From UBA668 sp040081465 (lineage in GTDB: Bacteria; Actinomycetota; Acidimicrobiia; Acidimicrobiales; Ilumatobacteraceae), in contig JBEBGL010000008.1 in the NCBI GenBank assembly GCA_040081465.1, positions 42,374 through 106,373 on the forward strand: DNA of 64,000 nt, given 5' to 3'. Below the pieces are notes generated by a model that was given only the letters and a program-made list of their open reading frames with translations, had not been told where the DNA came from and searched no databases. Every line of letters begins with the position of its first letter. The first letter of the stretch is position 1. Below are positions 49,742 through 57,332 of the stretch, one piece after another. The translations under genes and the position numbers were made by a program.

Positions 49742-50463
49742 CCACCCGCAATCTCGCCACGCCCACCTCGGCGCTAGCGATCGGCGCCCACCCCGACGAT
49801 GTCGAGTTCGGCTGCGGCGCGACTTTATCGAAGTGGGCGGCCGACGGCTGCCAAGTCCACCACCTAATCCTCACCGACGGGTCGAAGGGAACGTGGAACG
49901 CCGACGCCGACATCCCTGCGCTGGTGGCAGCTCGGAAGCGAGAACAGCACGAGGCAGCTCGTCGACTGAGTGGATCGCGAGCGGGCACAGTCACGTTCCT
50001 CGAACAAGTAGACGGCGAACTGGACAGCGGATTGAAGATGCGCGGTGAAGTTGCACGCGTGATTCGTACGGTCCAGCCACAAGTAATCCTGGGGCACGAC
50101 CCGTGGAAGCGCTACCGCCTGCATCCCGATCATCGCCACGCTGGCCTGTTGGCGTGCGAGGGAATCGTCGCCGCCCGCGATCCGCACTTCTTCAAAGAGC
50201 ATCACCTGGCTGCGCATCGGCCGGACGTGCTGCTGTTGTGGGAGGCCGACGAGCCCGATCACGCTGAAGACGTTGCCGAGTGGGTCGACATCAAGCTGAA
50301 CGCCCTCGAAGCACATGAGAGTCAGTTCGAAAGCACGATGAAAGCCGTCGACCCAGCCGAGTTGGAATTGTTCCGCTCGCGCATTCGGTCGCGGCTCGCC
50401 GGTCTCGGTGAGCCCTACGGATTCGCGGCCGCTGAAGTGTTCAAACGCATCGTCGACCTCTAG
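49696..50463 (+). CDS. PIG-L family deacetylase
   Basis: 255 aa. Zinc motif AIGAHPDDVEFGCGATL (AHPDD, near residue 30) and a later HPDHRHAG complete the PIG-L/LmbE site; the HESQF near residue 205 is also typical. Members deacetylate N-acetylglucosaminyl compounds (for example MshB in mycothiol synthesis). ATG 49696 has GGAGG ten bases upstream inside cofC; GTG 49738 at the cofC stop is an alternative. Confidence 0.88.
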   Translation: MAANEPGQPDTARPVTTRNLATPTSALAIGAHPDDVEFGCGATLSKWAADGCQVHHLILTDGSKGTWNADADIPALVAARKREQHEAARRLSGSRAGTVTFLEQVDGELDSGLKMRGEVARVIRTVQPQVILGHDPWKRYRLHPDHRHAGLLACEGIVAARDPHFFKEHHLAAHRPDVLLLWEADEPDHAEDVAEWVDIKLNALEAHESQFESTMKAVDPAELELFRSRIRSRLAGLGEPYGFAAAEVFKRIVDL

Positions 50464-51236
50464 CGGCGAAACTGTCCGGGCACCCTGCCGTTGCCAGGCT
50501 CGCCAGCGAAGGCCTGCGCGATGCTCATCCACTCGATCGCCGCGGCACCCGAGATCTGCAACGAAGTGTCGTCGAGGTGACGGCGCTGGGTCACGACCAA
50601 ACAGAAGTCGATTGCGTCGCCGCGTACCGAGTCGGCCGCTGGCCCATCCCACTCCCACAGCGATCCGTCTGGCGCGGTCAGAGCAACGTGAACGGGAACC
50701 TCCGGCAACGCCTTGCCGTTGATCAAGTAGCTGAATGGTCGAGCCCGTACCCCGATGTGCGCGACATGGCGCAAGCGCGATGTCGGGACGCGTGTCGCAC
50801 CGAGCGCATCGACGACGTCTTGCCCGTGCGCCCACGTCTCCATCAGCCGCGCGGTAACGAACGACCGCGCCCCCATCGCCGGGCCGTACCACGGGATGCG
50901 GGCGGCCGGGTCGACGCTGCGAGCAAGAGTTAGTAGAGAGGTGCGATCGGCCCGCCACTGCTCCAACATCTGCGCGCCGGTCATCGATCGGCCGGGCACC
51001 ACCGACGCCGCGGTTCCGCCGGCGGCGACCAGCTGCTCGGTGTCGGCGGCGAACTCGTCGGGATCGCGCAGGGCCATCGCCGCCCGCTGATCGAAGAACC
51101 ACAAGTGACTGATCTGATCGCGGATCGACCAACCTGCAGCGGGCGTCGGCTGCGACCAACCGTGCTCGTCGAGCTTCGCGACGAGCGCATCGAGCGATTG
51201 ATGCTCGGCAGTCAGGTCGTCACAGATCGCGTCCAT
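50460..51236 (-). CDS. TIGR03084-type DinB-like protein
   Basis: 258 aa from ATG 51236. The N-terminal DinB/maleylpyruvate-isomerase-like domain has AGWSIRDQISHLWFFDQRA and LMETWAHGQDVVDALG (metal His residues), and the C-terminal domain ends in the hydrophobic segment WMSIAQAFAGEPG typical of this actinobacterial family. Related proteins are thiol-dependent (mycothiol or bacillithiol) transferases. Reaction unknown. Convergent with the PIG-L gene. Confidence 0.8.
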   Translation of the reverse strand: MDAICDDLTAEHQSLDALVAKLDEHGWSQPTPAAGWSIRDQISHLWFFDQRAAMALRDPDEFAADTEQLVAAGGTAASVVPGRSMTGAQMLEQWRADRTSLLTLARSVDPAARIPWYGPAMGARSFVTARLMETWAHGQDVVDALGATRVPTSRLRHVAHIGVRARPFSYLINGKALPEVPVHVALTAPDGSLWEWDGPAADSVRGDAIDFCLVVTQRRHLDDTSLQISGAAAIEWMSIAQAFAGEPGNGRVPGQFRR

Positions 51237-51260
51237 CACACACATCTAACGAACGTGTAC

Positions 51261-51297
51261 CAAAAAAGCAAACGGGGGGCCGAAGCCCCCCGTTTGC
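51261..51297 (-). terminator. Rho-independent terminator of the HU / Lys-rich gene pair
   Basis: On the minus strand a perfect 13-bp stem (51297-51285 with 51280-51268; GCAAACGGGGGGC and complement) with a 4-base loop is followed by TTTTTTG. It lies 11 bases after the stop of the Lys/Ala-rich gene. Textbook intrinsic terminator. Confidence 0.93.
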
Positions 51298-51308
51298 AAC
51301 TAACTGTC

Positions 51309-51539
51309 TTAGGCCTTCTTAGCGGCCTTCTTGCGACGCTTGGCCGGAGCCTTCTTCTTTGCAGCCTTCTTCTTGGCCGGAGCCTTCTTCTTAGCTGCCT
51401 TCTTCTTGGCCGGAGCCTTCTTCTTTGCAGCCTTCTTCTTGGCCGGAGCCTTCTTCTTTGCTGCCTTCTTCTTGGCCGGAGCGGCCTTCTTTGCAGCCTT
51501 CTTCCGCTTAGGAGCTGCTTTCTTCTTCATCGGTGTCAC
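51309..51539 (-). CDS. Lys/Ala/Pro-rich histone H1-like protein (HupB-tail-like)
   Basis: 76 aa from GTG 51539, with AGGAAGG eight bases upstream; ATG 51530 is an alternative. More than half of the residues are Lys, and the rest are mainly Ala and Pro, in an 11-residue repeat of the type KKAPAKKKAAK. There is no globular domain. The composition equals the C-terminal tail of mycobacterial HupB and of histone H1-like proteins, so non-specific DNA binding and nucleoid compaction are likely. The HU gene lies 48 bases upstream in the same reading frame, separated only by one TAA. Confidence 0.85.
   Translation of the reverse strand: MTPMKKKAAPKRKKAAKKAAPAKKKAAKKKAPAKKKAAKKKAPAKKKAAKKKAPAKKKAAKKKAPAKRRKKAAKKA
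51340..51480. repeat. 33-bp tandem repeat inside the Lys-rich gene
   Basis: About 4.2 copies of a 33-base unit beginning TTGGCCGGAGCC start at 51340, 51373, 51406, 51439 and 51472, encoding the 11-residue repeat. Copies differ mainly at two A/T positions. Copy-number variation by slippage is likely. Confidence 0.9.
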
Positions 51540-51587
51540 TTGGTATTCCTTCCTATTGCTCTGTTGTTGGTTGATGAGGGGGACTGG

Positions 51588-51872
51588 TTACTTGCGGCCC
51601 GGATTGAGTGCGGCCTTGAGCGTGCTGCTCGCAGTGAACTTCATCCGCGTTGATGCGGCGATGCTGACGGGCGCGCCCGTCTGCGGATTGCGGCCGGTAC
51701 GCGCCGCCGACTTCGAGGTGCTGAACGACCCGAAGCCCGCCCACGTGACTTTGTCGCCCGCTTTCGCGGACGCGGTCACGATGTTGAAGAACGCGCCGAC
51801 AGCACTCTCTGCGTCGGACTTGCTGACGCCTGACTCGTTCGCAATTGCGTCGATCAGTTCTGCTTTGGTCAT
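51588..51872 (-). CDS. hup: HU-family DNA-binding protein
   Basis: 94 aa from ATG 51872, with GGAGG ten bases upstream. The fold starts MTKAELIDAIANESGVSKSD; VTWAGFGSFS and the arm with ARTGRNPQTGAPVSI (the intercalating Pro region), followed by KFTASSTLKAALN, is typical HU. It bends and compacts DNA. It ends with TAA at 51590-51588, and the Lys-rich tail that mycobacterial HupB carries on the same polypeptide is encoded as the next frame. Confidence 0.93.
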   Translation of the reverse strand: MTKAELIDAIANESGVSKSDAESAVGAFFNIVTASAKAGDKVTWAGFGSFSTSKSAARTGRNPQTGAPVSIAASTRMKFTASSTLKAALNPGRK

Positions 51873-51904
51873 TGACTTGATACCTCCGGGTATCGGCCTG
51901 TCTG

Positions 51905-51984
51905 GTAACGGACCTGTTACGTATGCAAATCGAACCGGATTTCGGCCCACAGATCAAGCATTTCCGTTGTTGCATTTGCAACAA
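51905..51984. promoter_or_regulatory. Two inverted repeats in the HIT-HU spacer
   Basis: In the 140-base spacer upstream of HU, TTGTTGC-ATTT-GCAACAA (51967-51984) is a perfect 7-bp dyad and GTAAC-N6-GTTAC (51905-51920) a 5-bp dyad. The first, 28 bases after the HIT stop, may be a terminator for HIT; the second, 33 bases before the HU ATG, may be an operator. Confidence 0.35.
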
Positions 51985-52012
51985 GTGCCGGAGGGCACAC
52001 CTGGCCCCTTTT

Positions 52013-52438
52013 TCAGCTCGCCAGCCGCGCCCGGATCAGAGCCGCGATCGCGGCCGCGTCGGAGTCGTCGATGTACTTTTCGCGCGGCCAGAAGAAGCCG
52101 CGCAGTCCGTCCTTGCGACGACGCGGGACGACGTGCACGTGGAGGTGCGCGACGCTCTGACTGACGACATTGTTGATCGCTACGAACGATCCGTCGGCGC
52201 TCAGCGCGGCGGGAAGCGCGGTCGCTATGCGCTGCACGAGACCGAAGAGTGGTGCGATCTCGCCGCTCGGCAGCTCCGCCAGCGTCGGTGTGTGGTCCAC
52301 GGGCACCACAAGAACGTGGCCCTTGAACAGCGGCGAGCGATCGAGGAAGGCAACCGACCGTTCGTCGCGGTAGACGACCTCGGCGGCGAGGCGACCGGCG
52401 ATTATCTCGCAGAACACGCAGTTCACGGGCGACGACAC
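52013..52438 (-). CDS. HIT family nucleotide hydrolase/transferase-like protein
   Basis: 141 aa from GTG 52438 (ATG 52465 would add nine residues). The zinc-type start NCVFCEIIAGRLAAEVVY, LDRSPLFKGHVLVVPVDH and the histidine triad HLHVHVVPRR are complete. HIT proteins hydrolyse nucleoside phosphoramidates or dinucleotides. It is upstream of HU in the same direction but with a 140-base gap, so probably a separate transcript. Confidence 0.9.
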   Translation of the reverse strand: MSSPVNCVFCEIIAGRLAAEVVYRDERSVAFLDRSPLFKGHVLVVPVDHTPTLAELPSGEIAPLFGLVQRIATALPAALSADGSFVAINNVVSQSVAHLHVHVVPRRRKDGLRGFFWPREKYIDDSDAAAIAALIRARLAS

Positions 52439-52551
52439 GGTGTAATTCTTGCATTCGCGATGCATCCACCACTGGCCGCGAAGTCTGCGCTACAACTAAT
52501 CCCGTTGCGGAACCTTGCTTGCGTCCCCGTTGATCGCGCCTCACGGCTGGA

Positions 52552-53931
52552 GTGCAGTTGACCGACCTCGTTTCTCAGCGAGCTACACGGGATTCAACAA
52601 ACACGAACGTGCGCACTCGCGTAGTTCTCGACACGTCCGTGCTCATCGGTGACCCTGCCTGCTTCGATGCCTTCGCCGGACTCGACGTTGTCATTCCGTT
52701 CACCGTCATCGAAGAACTCGACAGCCTCAAGACGCGGCCCGACGATGTCGGGCGCGCCGCACGCACCGCGCTGAGAACTATCGAAGAGCTCCGCGTTCGC
52801 GCCGGTGGCTCGCTCGCAGTTCCGGTCACGGTCGGAGATCCCGCGGCTGACGGCAGATTGCAGATCGAGATCAACGGCATACAGCGCCACCTGCTCATCG
52901 AGCACGGCCTCGACCCTGCTGTGCCCGACAACCGCATCATCGGGGCCGCCCTCGGACAGGCGCAGCACGCGCCCACACGCATGGTGTCGAACGACGCCGC
53001 GCTGCGCATCAAGGCCGCGCACCTTGGTCTCGAGGCCGTCGAGCATCACCCGATCGGACGCTCGTCGGTCACCCGCGCGACGGGCTGGACAACGCTCGAA
53101 ACCACACACGTCGCCATCGATCAGCTGTACCTTGATGGCCGAGTCGACTGCTCAGAAGTCGACGGCGCCGAGAACCTCTTCGAGAACGCGTTCGCCGTGC
53201 TTCGCAACGGATCACAGTCGGCGCTGGTGCGCCGAGTTGACGAGCAAATGACCCTGCTGCCGCACAATGCGCCGGAGGCCTGGAGCTTGCGTCCACGGTC
53301 GAAGGAGCAGCGTTTTGCCCTGGAATTGCTGCTGGATCCCGATGTCAGTGTGGTCGCCCTCGACGGTCGGGCTGGCACGGGCAAGACGCTGCTGGCGATT
53401 GCTGCAGGCCTCGAGCAGGTCGTCGAGCAGCGTGCCTACGAGCGGTTGGCCGTGTATCGGCCGCTTGTCCCGGTGGGTCGCGCCGACGTCGGCTTCCTGC
53501 CTGGCGGCCTTGACGAGAAGCTCGACCCCTGGATGTCGGCAATTCACGATGCGATCGTCGCGCTCACCGATCAACGCAGCCAGCACGACGCGAACCGATT
53601 GGTCGACGAATTGGTCGGGCGCAATCAATTGTCGCTCGAGTCGGTGACGTTCCTGCGCGGGCGCAGTCTGCATCGGCAGTTTGTCGTCGTCGACGAGGCG
53701 CAGAACTTAGAGCCAACAACGCTGAAGACGGTGCTGACGCGCATCGGTGAAGGAACGAAGGTGATCTTCACCGGCGACACGAGCCAGATCGATGCGCCTT
53801 ACCTCGGCGAGTCGAACAACGCGCTGGCGGTACTGATTCAGGCCTTCGGCGGACAGACGCTCTTCGGCCACCTCACGCTCAGCGCTTGCGAGCGCAGCAA
53901 CGTGGCCAGCCTGGCGGCCGAGCTTCTTTAG
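52552..53931 (+). CDS. PhoH family protein with N-terminal PIN domain (PhoH2 type)
   Basis: 459 aa from GTG 52552 (GTG 52609 also possible). The N-terminal PIN nuclease domain starts RTRVVLDTSVLIGDPACFDAF with further acidic residues in IEELDSLK and PDNRIIGAAL. The C-terminal PhoH ATPase domain has Walker A DGRAGTGKTLLAIAAGL and Walker B FVVVDEAQNLEP, then FTGDTSQIDAPYL. PIN-PhoH proteins are ATP-dependent RNA helicase/RNases in mycobacteria. Confidence 0.92.
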   Translation: MQLTDLVSQRATRDSTNTNVRTRVVLDTSVLIGDPACFDAFAGLDVVIPFTVIEELDSLKTRPDDVGRAARTALRTIEELRVRAGGSLAVPVTVGDPAADGRLQIEINGIQRHLLIEHGLDPAVPDNRIIGAALGQAQHAPTRMVSNDAALRIKAAHLGLEAVEHHPIGRSSVTRATGWTTLETTHVAIDQLYLDGRVDCSEVDGAENLFENAFAVLRNGSQSALVRRVDEQMTLLPHNAPEAWSLRPRSKEQRFALELLLDPDVSVVALDGRAGTGKTLLAIAAGLEQVVEQRAYERLAVYRPLVPVGRADVGFLPGGLDEKLDPWMSAIHDAIVALTDQRSQHDANRLVDELVGRNQLSLESVTFLRGRSLHRQFVVVDEAQNLEPTTLKTVLTRIGEGTKVIFTGDTSQIDAPYLGESNNALAVLIQAFGGQTLFGHLTLSACERSNVASLAAELL

Positions 53932-53981
53932 TTGGGGTTTGCAGAACTGGCGCGTCAGACCCCTGCCCTAAGGTGCAGCAC

Positions 53982-54560
53982 ATGTCCGACCCCATCAGCT
54001 CGCAGCGCTTCGCTGTAGTCGATGTCGAAACCTCCGGACTGTCGCTGCGTCGTCACCATGTTCTGCAAGTGGGCGTTGTGGTGATCGACGGGTCGGGCAC
54101 CGTGCTCGATCGTTGGAGCAGCCTGCTGGCACCGCGCCGGCGTTGGTTGTACCGCGTTGGCCCGACGTGGCTTCATGGCATTCGCCGACGCGATGTGCGC
54201 GCCGCACCGCCCGCCGTCGAGGTGATCAGCGAGCTTGCACGCAAGCTGGAAGGCGCTCGGTTCGTTGCACACAACGCCGAGTTCGACTTGGCATTCCTAC
54301 GCAAAGCGGCCAAACGCGCTGGTGTGCACCTGCAATTCACCGATCCGGTGTGCACGCTTCGGCTCTCGCGTCAGCTCGACCCCGAGCGCACAATGTCGCA
54401 TCGGCTCGGCGATTTGTGCGAGCGCAACGGTGTCTACCTCGCTCGCCCACACGACGCGCTGGCCGACGCCGATGCAACCGCGGCGGTGCTCCCCTATCTC
54501 TTGCAGGCGCACAGCATCGCGACCGTCGATCAGTTGCCTGCGTGGGTGCCCGCTTCGTAG
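53982..54560 (+). CDS. DnaQ-like DEDDh 3'-5' exonuclease
   Basis: 192 aa from ATG 53982. Exo I FAVVDVETSGLS (Asp-Glu near residues 14-16), Exo II AHNAEFDLAFL and Exo III HDALADADAT give the full DEDDh set. It resembles the epsilon proofreading exonuclease family but is a stand-alone domain. Its 3' end overlaps the convergent pafC gene by 31 bases. Confidence 0.9.
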   Translation: MSDPISSQRFAVVDVETSGLSLRRHHVLQVGVVVIDGSGTVLDRWSSLLAPRRRWLYRVGPTWLHGIRRRDVRAAPPAVEVISELARKLEGARFVAHNAEFDLAFLRKAAKRAGVHLQFTDPVCTLRLSRQLDPERTMSHRLGDLCERNGVYLARPHDALADADATAAVLPYLLQAHSIATVDQLPAWVPAS

Positions 54561-55483
54561 ATCGCCAGCAGCGTACGCGCCGCTCCGGCGCCAAGGTCTT
54601 TCCACTCGGCCGGCTCAACCACTTGGGCGTCGGCGCCAAGTCGCAGCAGCAACTGTTCCAGCCAATGCTCGCTGGCGATACTCACGACTAACTCCAATCC
54701 ACCCTTCACGGCTGTCACCGAACGAGTTGGATAGCGCTCGGCCACCCACGTCTCCGATGCCGGTATGCGCAGTCGAGCAGTCGGCAGGTCGGCGTCCGCG
54801 AACCACGCACCATTGGCAGGAACTTCGACTTCGCGAGCTGCGTCGATGACTCCGGTCGCTTCTAGTGCCTCGATGCGATCGATCCGAAATGTGCGCGACT
54901 CGCCGCTGAGGTGATCGTCGGCAATCACGTACCAAGCTCCACCGTCAAGGAACACCCGCCGCGGTGTGATCTCGCGCTCGGTGCGTCGGTCGGCAGCCGG
55001 CGACCAGTAGGTGATACGAAGGCGCTCGCACTTCTGCGCCGCGTTAGCAACCGCCCCAGTCGCGGGTGGCTGCGGTGTATCGACGACCACCGCATCGTCA
55101 CCGAGTGCGGCCGCCAACTTCGCCAGGGCGCGCGCCAACGCTCCCCCTGCGTCGGCGCCAGGCAACTGCATTGCGACGCGAGCTGCGGCGAGTAGAGCGA
55201 AACCCTCGGGCGCAGAGAGGCGCAGCGGCCGAGTGAAGAGGCGCTGCGCCCTTCCATAAACCCGACCCTCGTCGATGTAGACGTCGACCAACTCGTCGAG
55301 AAACGGTGGCAGTCCGCACATCGCGGCCAGCTCGAGGTCTTTGACCAGCTCGGATTCGCTGACCTCGAAGCGGTCGCTCATCTCTGCCAACGAAACGTCG
55401 CCGCGCTCCATCAGCCACGGCAGCATCACCAACAGCCGGCGCAGTCGGTCGCCGGTCGGGCGCGGCCCGCGGCGGGCGCTCAC
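54530..55483 (-). CDS. pafC: WYL-domain transcriptional regulator PafC-like
   Basis: 317 aa from GTG 55483, overlapping the pafB stop (GTGA). N-terminal winged helix with DRLRRLLVMLPWLMERGDVSL and LELAAMCGLPPFLDEL (typical PafC), followed by a WYL domain (ERLRITYWSPAADRR, GGAWYVIADD). In mycobacteria PafB and PafC act together as the activator of the LexA-independent DNA damage response; this pair likely does the same. Confidence 0.85.
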   Translation of the reverse strand: MSARRGPRPTGDRLRRLLVMLPWLMERGDVSLAEMSDRFEVSESELVKDLELAAMCGLPPFLDELVDVYIDEGRVYGRAQRLFTRPLRLSAPEGFALLAAARVAMQLPGADAGGALARALAKLAAALGDDAVVVDTPQPPATGAVANAAQKCERLRITYWSPAADRRTEREITPRRVFLDGGAWYVIADDHLSGESRTFRIDRIEALEATGVIDAAREVEVPANGAWFADADLPTARLRIPASETWVAERYPTRSVTAVKGGLELVVSIASEHWLEQLLLRLGADAQVVEPAEWKDLGAGAARTLLAIYEAGTHAGN

Positions 55484-56403
55484 TTCGTGCCTGCCAGAGC
55501 CCGCAGCCAATCGACGACCGAAGCGCGCAACTCGGGCGGCGCCAGGACTTCACCGTTTAAGCCGAGCCCAAACAGCCACGAGCGGAACGCTTCCTCGCTC
55601 GCGCACGGAACGTCGAAGACCACCGATCCATCTGCGCGCCGCTGTCGCACAGCGGTCTCCCCCAGTTCGCGCTCGACCGCCTCGGCCCGCGACGCGCCAA
55701 CCCACACCTCAGCGCGAGCTGTTGGTTCTTCGCCCATCAACTTCGGGTCGGATGGGAACACCTCACGCGGATCGAAACCGACGGGGCGCTGGAACGCGCC
55801 GGGCTCACCGATCACTGGATCATCCTCGATGCGGTCGACTCGGTAAGTGCGCAGTTCGTCGCGGTCGACGTCGTGACCGATGACGTACCAGAAGCGCTGC
55901 CGCAGCAATAGAGCGTATGGCTGCAGTTGCCGCGCAGATCCGTGGTAACCGAAGGTGACTTCGGCGCGCGCGGCGGTCGCTTCTCGCAATATAGGAAGCG
56001 CCTCTAGCTCGGGGATGTTGGCCACTACCACCGGCACGGAGCTGCGATCGCCGCCGAGTTTCAACAGCCCGAACTGAGCGTCGGCGAGTCGCGCCGCGGC
56101 TACTGCGAGTTGCAGTGCGGCCTGCTCGTCGGGCGCCAGTGCCAGATCCGCGAGCTCGTAACGAGCACGGTCGATTCGATACGCGGTACGGCCTGCATCG
56201 CTTCCGCCCAGCACCTCAGTCTCGAGCGGAACCCCGATCTCGCGCAGCAGCGCCTTGTCGCGCTCGAACGCACCACGCAACGCAGCTTCGCCAGCCGGGT
56301 ACTGACCGCTCAGCTCGCTGGAAATCTTGTCGAGAGTGATCGGCACGCGCGTCGCCATCAACAATGCGACCAGGTTTGTGACCCTCTCTAGCGCGTCGGT
56401 CAT
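55480..56403 (-). CDS. pafB: WYL-domain transcriptional regulator PafB-like
   Basis: 307 aa. The N-terminal HTH has ERVTNLVALLMATRVPITLDK and FERDKALLREIGVPLET, the classic PafB opening. A WYL domain (about residues 135-215) contains AEVTFGYHGSARQLQPYALL and QRFWYVIGHD. ATG 56403 overlaps the stop of the dehydrogenase gene upstream. The pafA ligase gene, usual neighbour in other Actinobacteria, is not seen here. Confidence 0.85.
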   Translation of the reverse strand: MTDALERVTNLVALLMATRVPITLDKISSELSGQYPAGEAALRGAFERDKALLREIGVPLETEVLGGSDAGRTAYRIDRARYELADLALAPDEQAALQLAVAAARLADAQFGLLKLGGDRSSVPVVVANIPELEALPILREATAARAEVTFGYHGSARQLQPYALLLRQRFWYVIGHDVDRDELRTYRVDRIEDDPVIGEPGAFQRPVGFDPREVFPSDPKLMGEEPTARAEVWVGASRAEAVERELGETAVRQRRADGSVVFDVPCASEEAFRSWLFGLGLNGEVLAPPELRASVVDWLRALAGTK

Positions 56404-57311
56404 TTGACGGCGGGTGCGGCCGGCGGGTGATAGTCGTAGAAGCCGCGGCCCGTCTTGCGACCAAGTAGTCCGGCTTCGACCATGCGCGACAGCAACGGAG
56501 GCGACGCGTACAGGGGCTCCTTGAACTCGGTGTACAAACTGTCGGCGACGGCCATCGTGGTGTCCAGTCCGATCAGGTCGGCGAGACGCAGCGGACCCAT
56601 CGGGTGATTACAGCCCTCCATCATTCCGGCGTCGATGTCGTCGGCGGTGGCGAAACCCGATTCCATCATTCGAATCGCCGACAACAAGTACGGAATGAGC
56701 AACGCGTTGACGATGAATCCCGCACGGTCCTGACTGCGGATCACTCGCTTGCTCAACACGTTCGTCGCGAAGTCGCTAGCGCGCTCGGTAGTCGCTGGCG
56801 AAGTCAGCAGCGAGGTCACCAACTCGACGAGACGCAGGACGGGCACGGGGTTGAAGAAGTGAATGCCGATCACATGCTCGGGACGCTCGGTGGCGATGCC
56901 GAGCTTCATGATCGGGATCGAGCTGGTGTTGCTGGCCAGAATCGCATCGGGGCTGGTGATGGCCCGATCGAGCTCGCGAAAAACCGAGGTCTTCAACTTC
57001 TCATCCTCGATAACTGCCTCGACGACCAGATCGGAGTTGGCAAGGTCGCTGTAGGCGGTGGTGAAGGCCAACCGCGCAAACGCTGCATCGCGATCGGCCT
57101 CGGCCAACTTGCCAGAGCGCACGCCACGATCGAGGCTGCCAACAACGCGACCGCGACCGCGTTCGCATGCCTCGGCGTCGACTTCCAGCACCATCACGTC
57201 GCATCCGGCCCGCGCACACACCTCGGCGATTCCCGAGCCCATCAGCCCCGCACCAACCACACCGACCCTTTGGATACTCGCGTTCTTTGTCACTCTCCTA
57301 CTGTGCCTCAT
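56400..57311 (-). CDS. 3-hydroxybutyryl-CoA / 3-hydroxyacyl-CoA dehydrogenase
   Basis: 303 aa from ATG 57311 (GTG 57293 is an alternative). Rossmann motif VGVVGAGLMGSGIAEVCARAG, EAVIEDEKLKTSVFRELD, SNTSSIPIMKL and the catalytic HFFNPVPVLRLVEL are intact, followed by the C-terminal helical domain with NALLIPYLLSAIRMME and GPLRLADLIGLDT. It oxidises or reduces 3-hydroxyacyl-CoA with NAD(P). It overlaps pafB by four bases. Confidence 0.92.
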   Translation of the reverse strand: MRHSRRVTKNASIQRVGVVGAGLMGSGIAEVCARAGCDVMVLEVDAEACERGRGRVVGSLDRGVRSGKLAEADRDAAFARLAFTTAYSDLANSDLVVEAVIEDEKLKTSVFRELDRAITSPDAILASNTSSIPIMKLGIATERPEHVIGIHFFNPVPVLRLVELVTSLLTSPATTERASDFATNVLSKRVIRSQDRAGFIVNALLIPYLLSAIRMMESGFATADDIDAGMMEGCNHPMGPLRLADLIGLDTTMAVADSLYTEFKEPLYASPPLLSRMVEAGLLGRKTGRGFYDYHPPAAPAVK

Positions 57312-57320
57312 CGACGGCCG

Positions 57321-57326
57321 TACCCT
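57321..57326 (+). promoter_or_regulatory. -10 element of the rRNA methyltransferase gene
   Basis: TACCCT seven bases before GTG 57333; spacing suggests a leaderless transcript starting at or next to the GTG. Confidence 0.35.
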
Positions 57327-57332
57327 GTAACG

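Noticed and set aside
51340..51480. 33-bp tandem repeats as a CRISPR-like array
   Set aside because: The repeats are contiguous without spacers and encode the Lys/Ala/Pro repeat protein.
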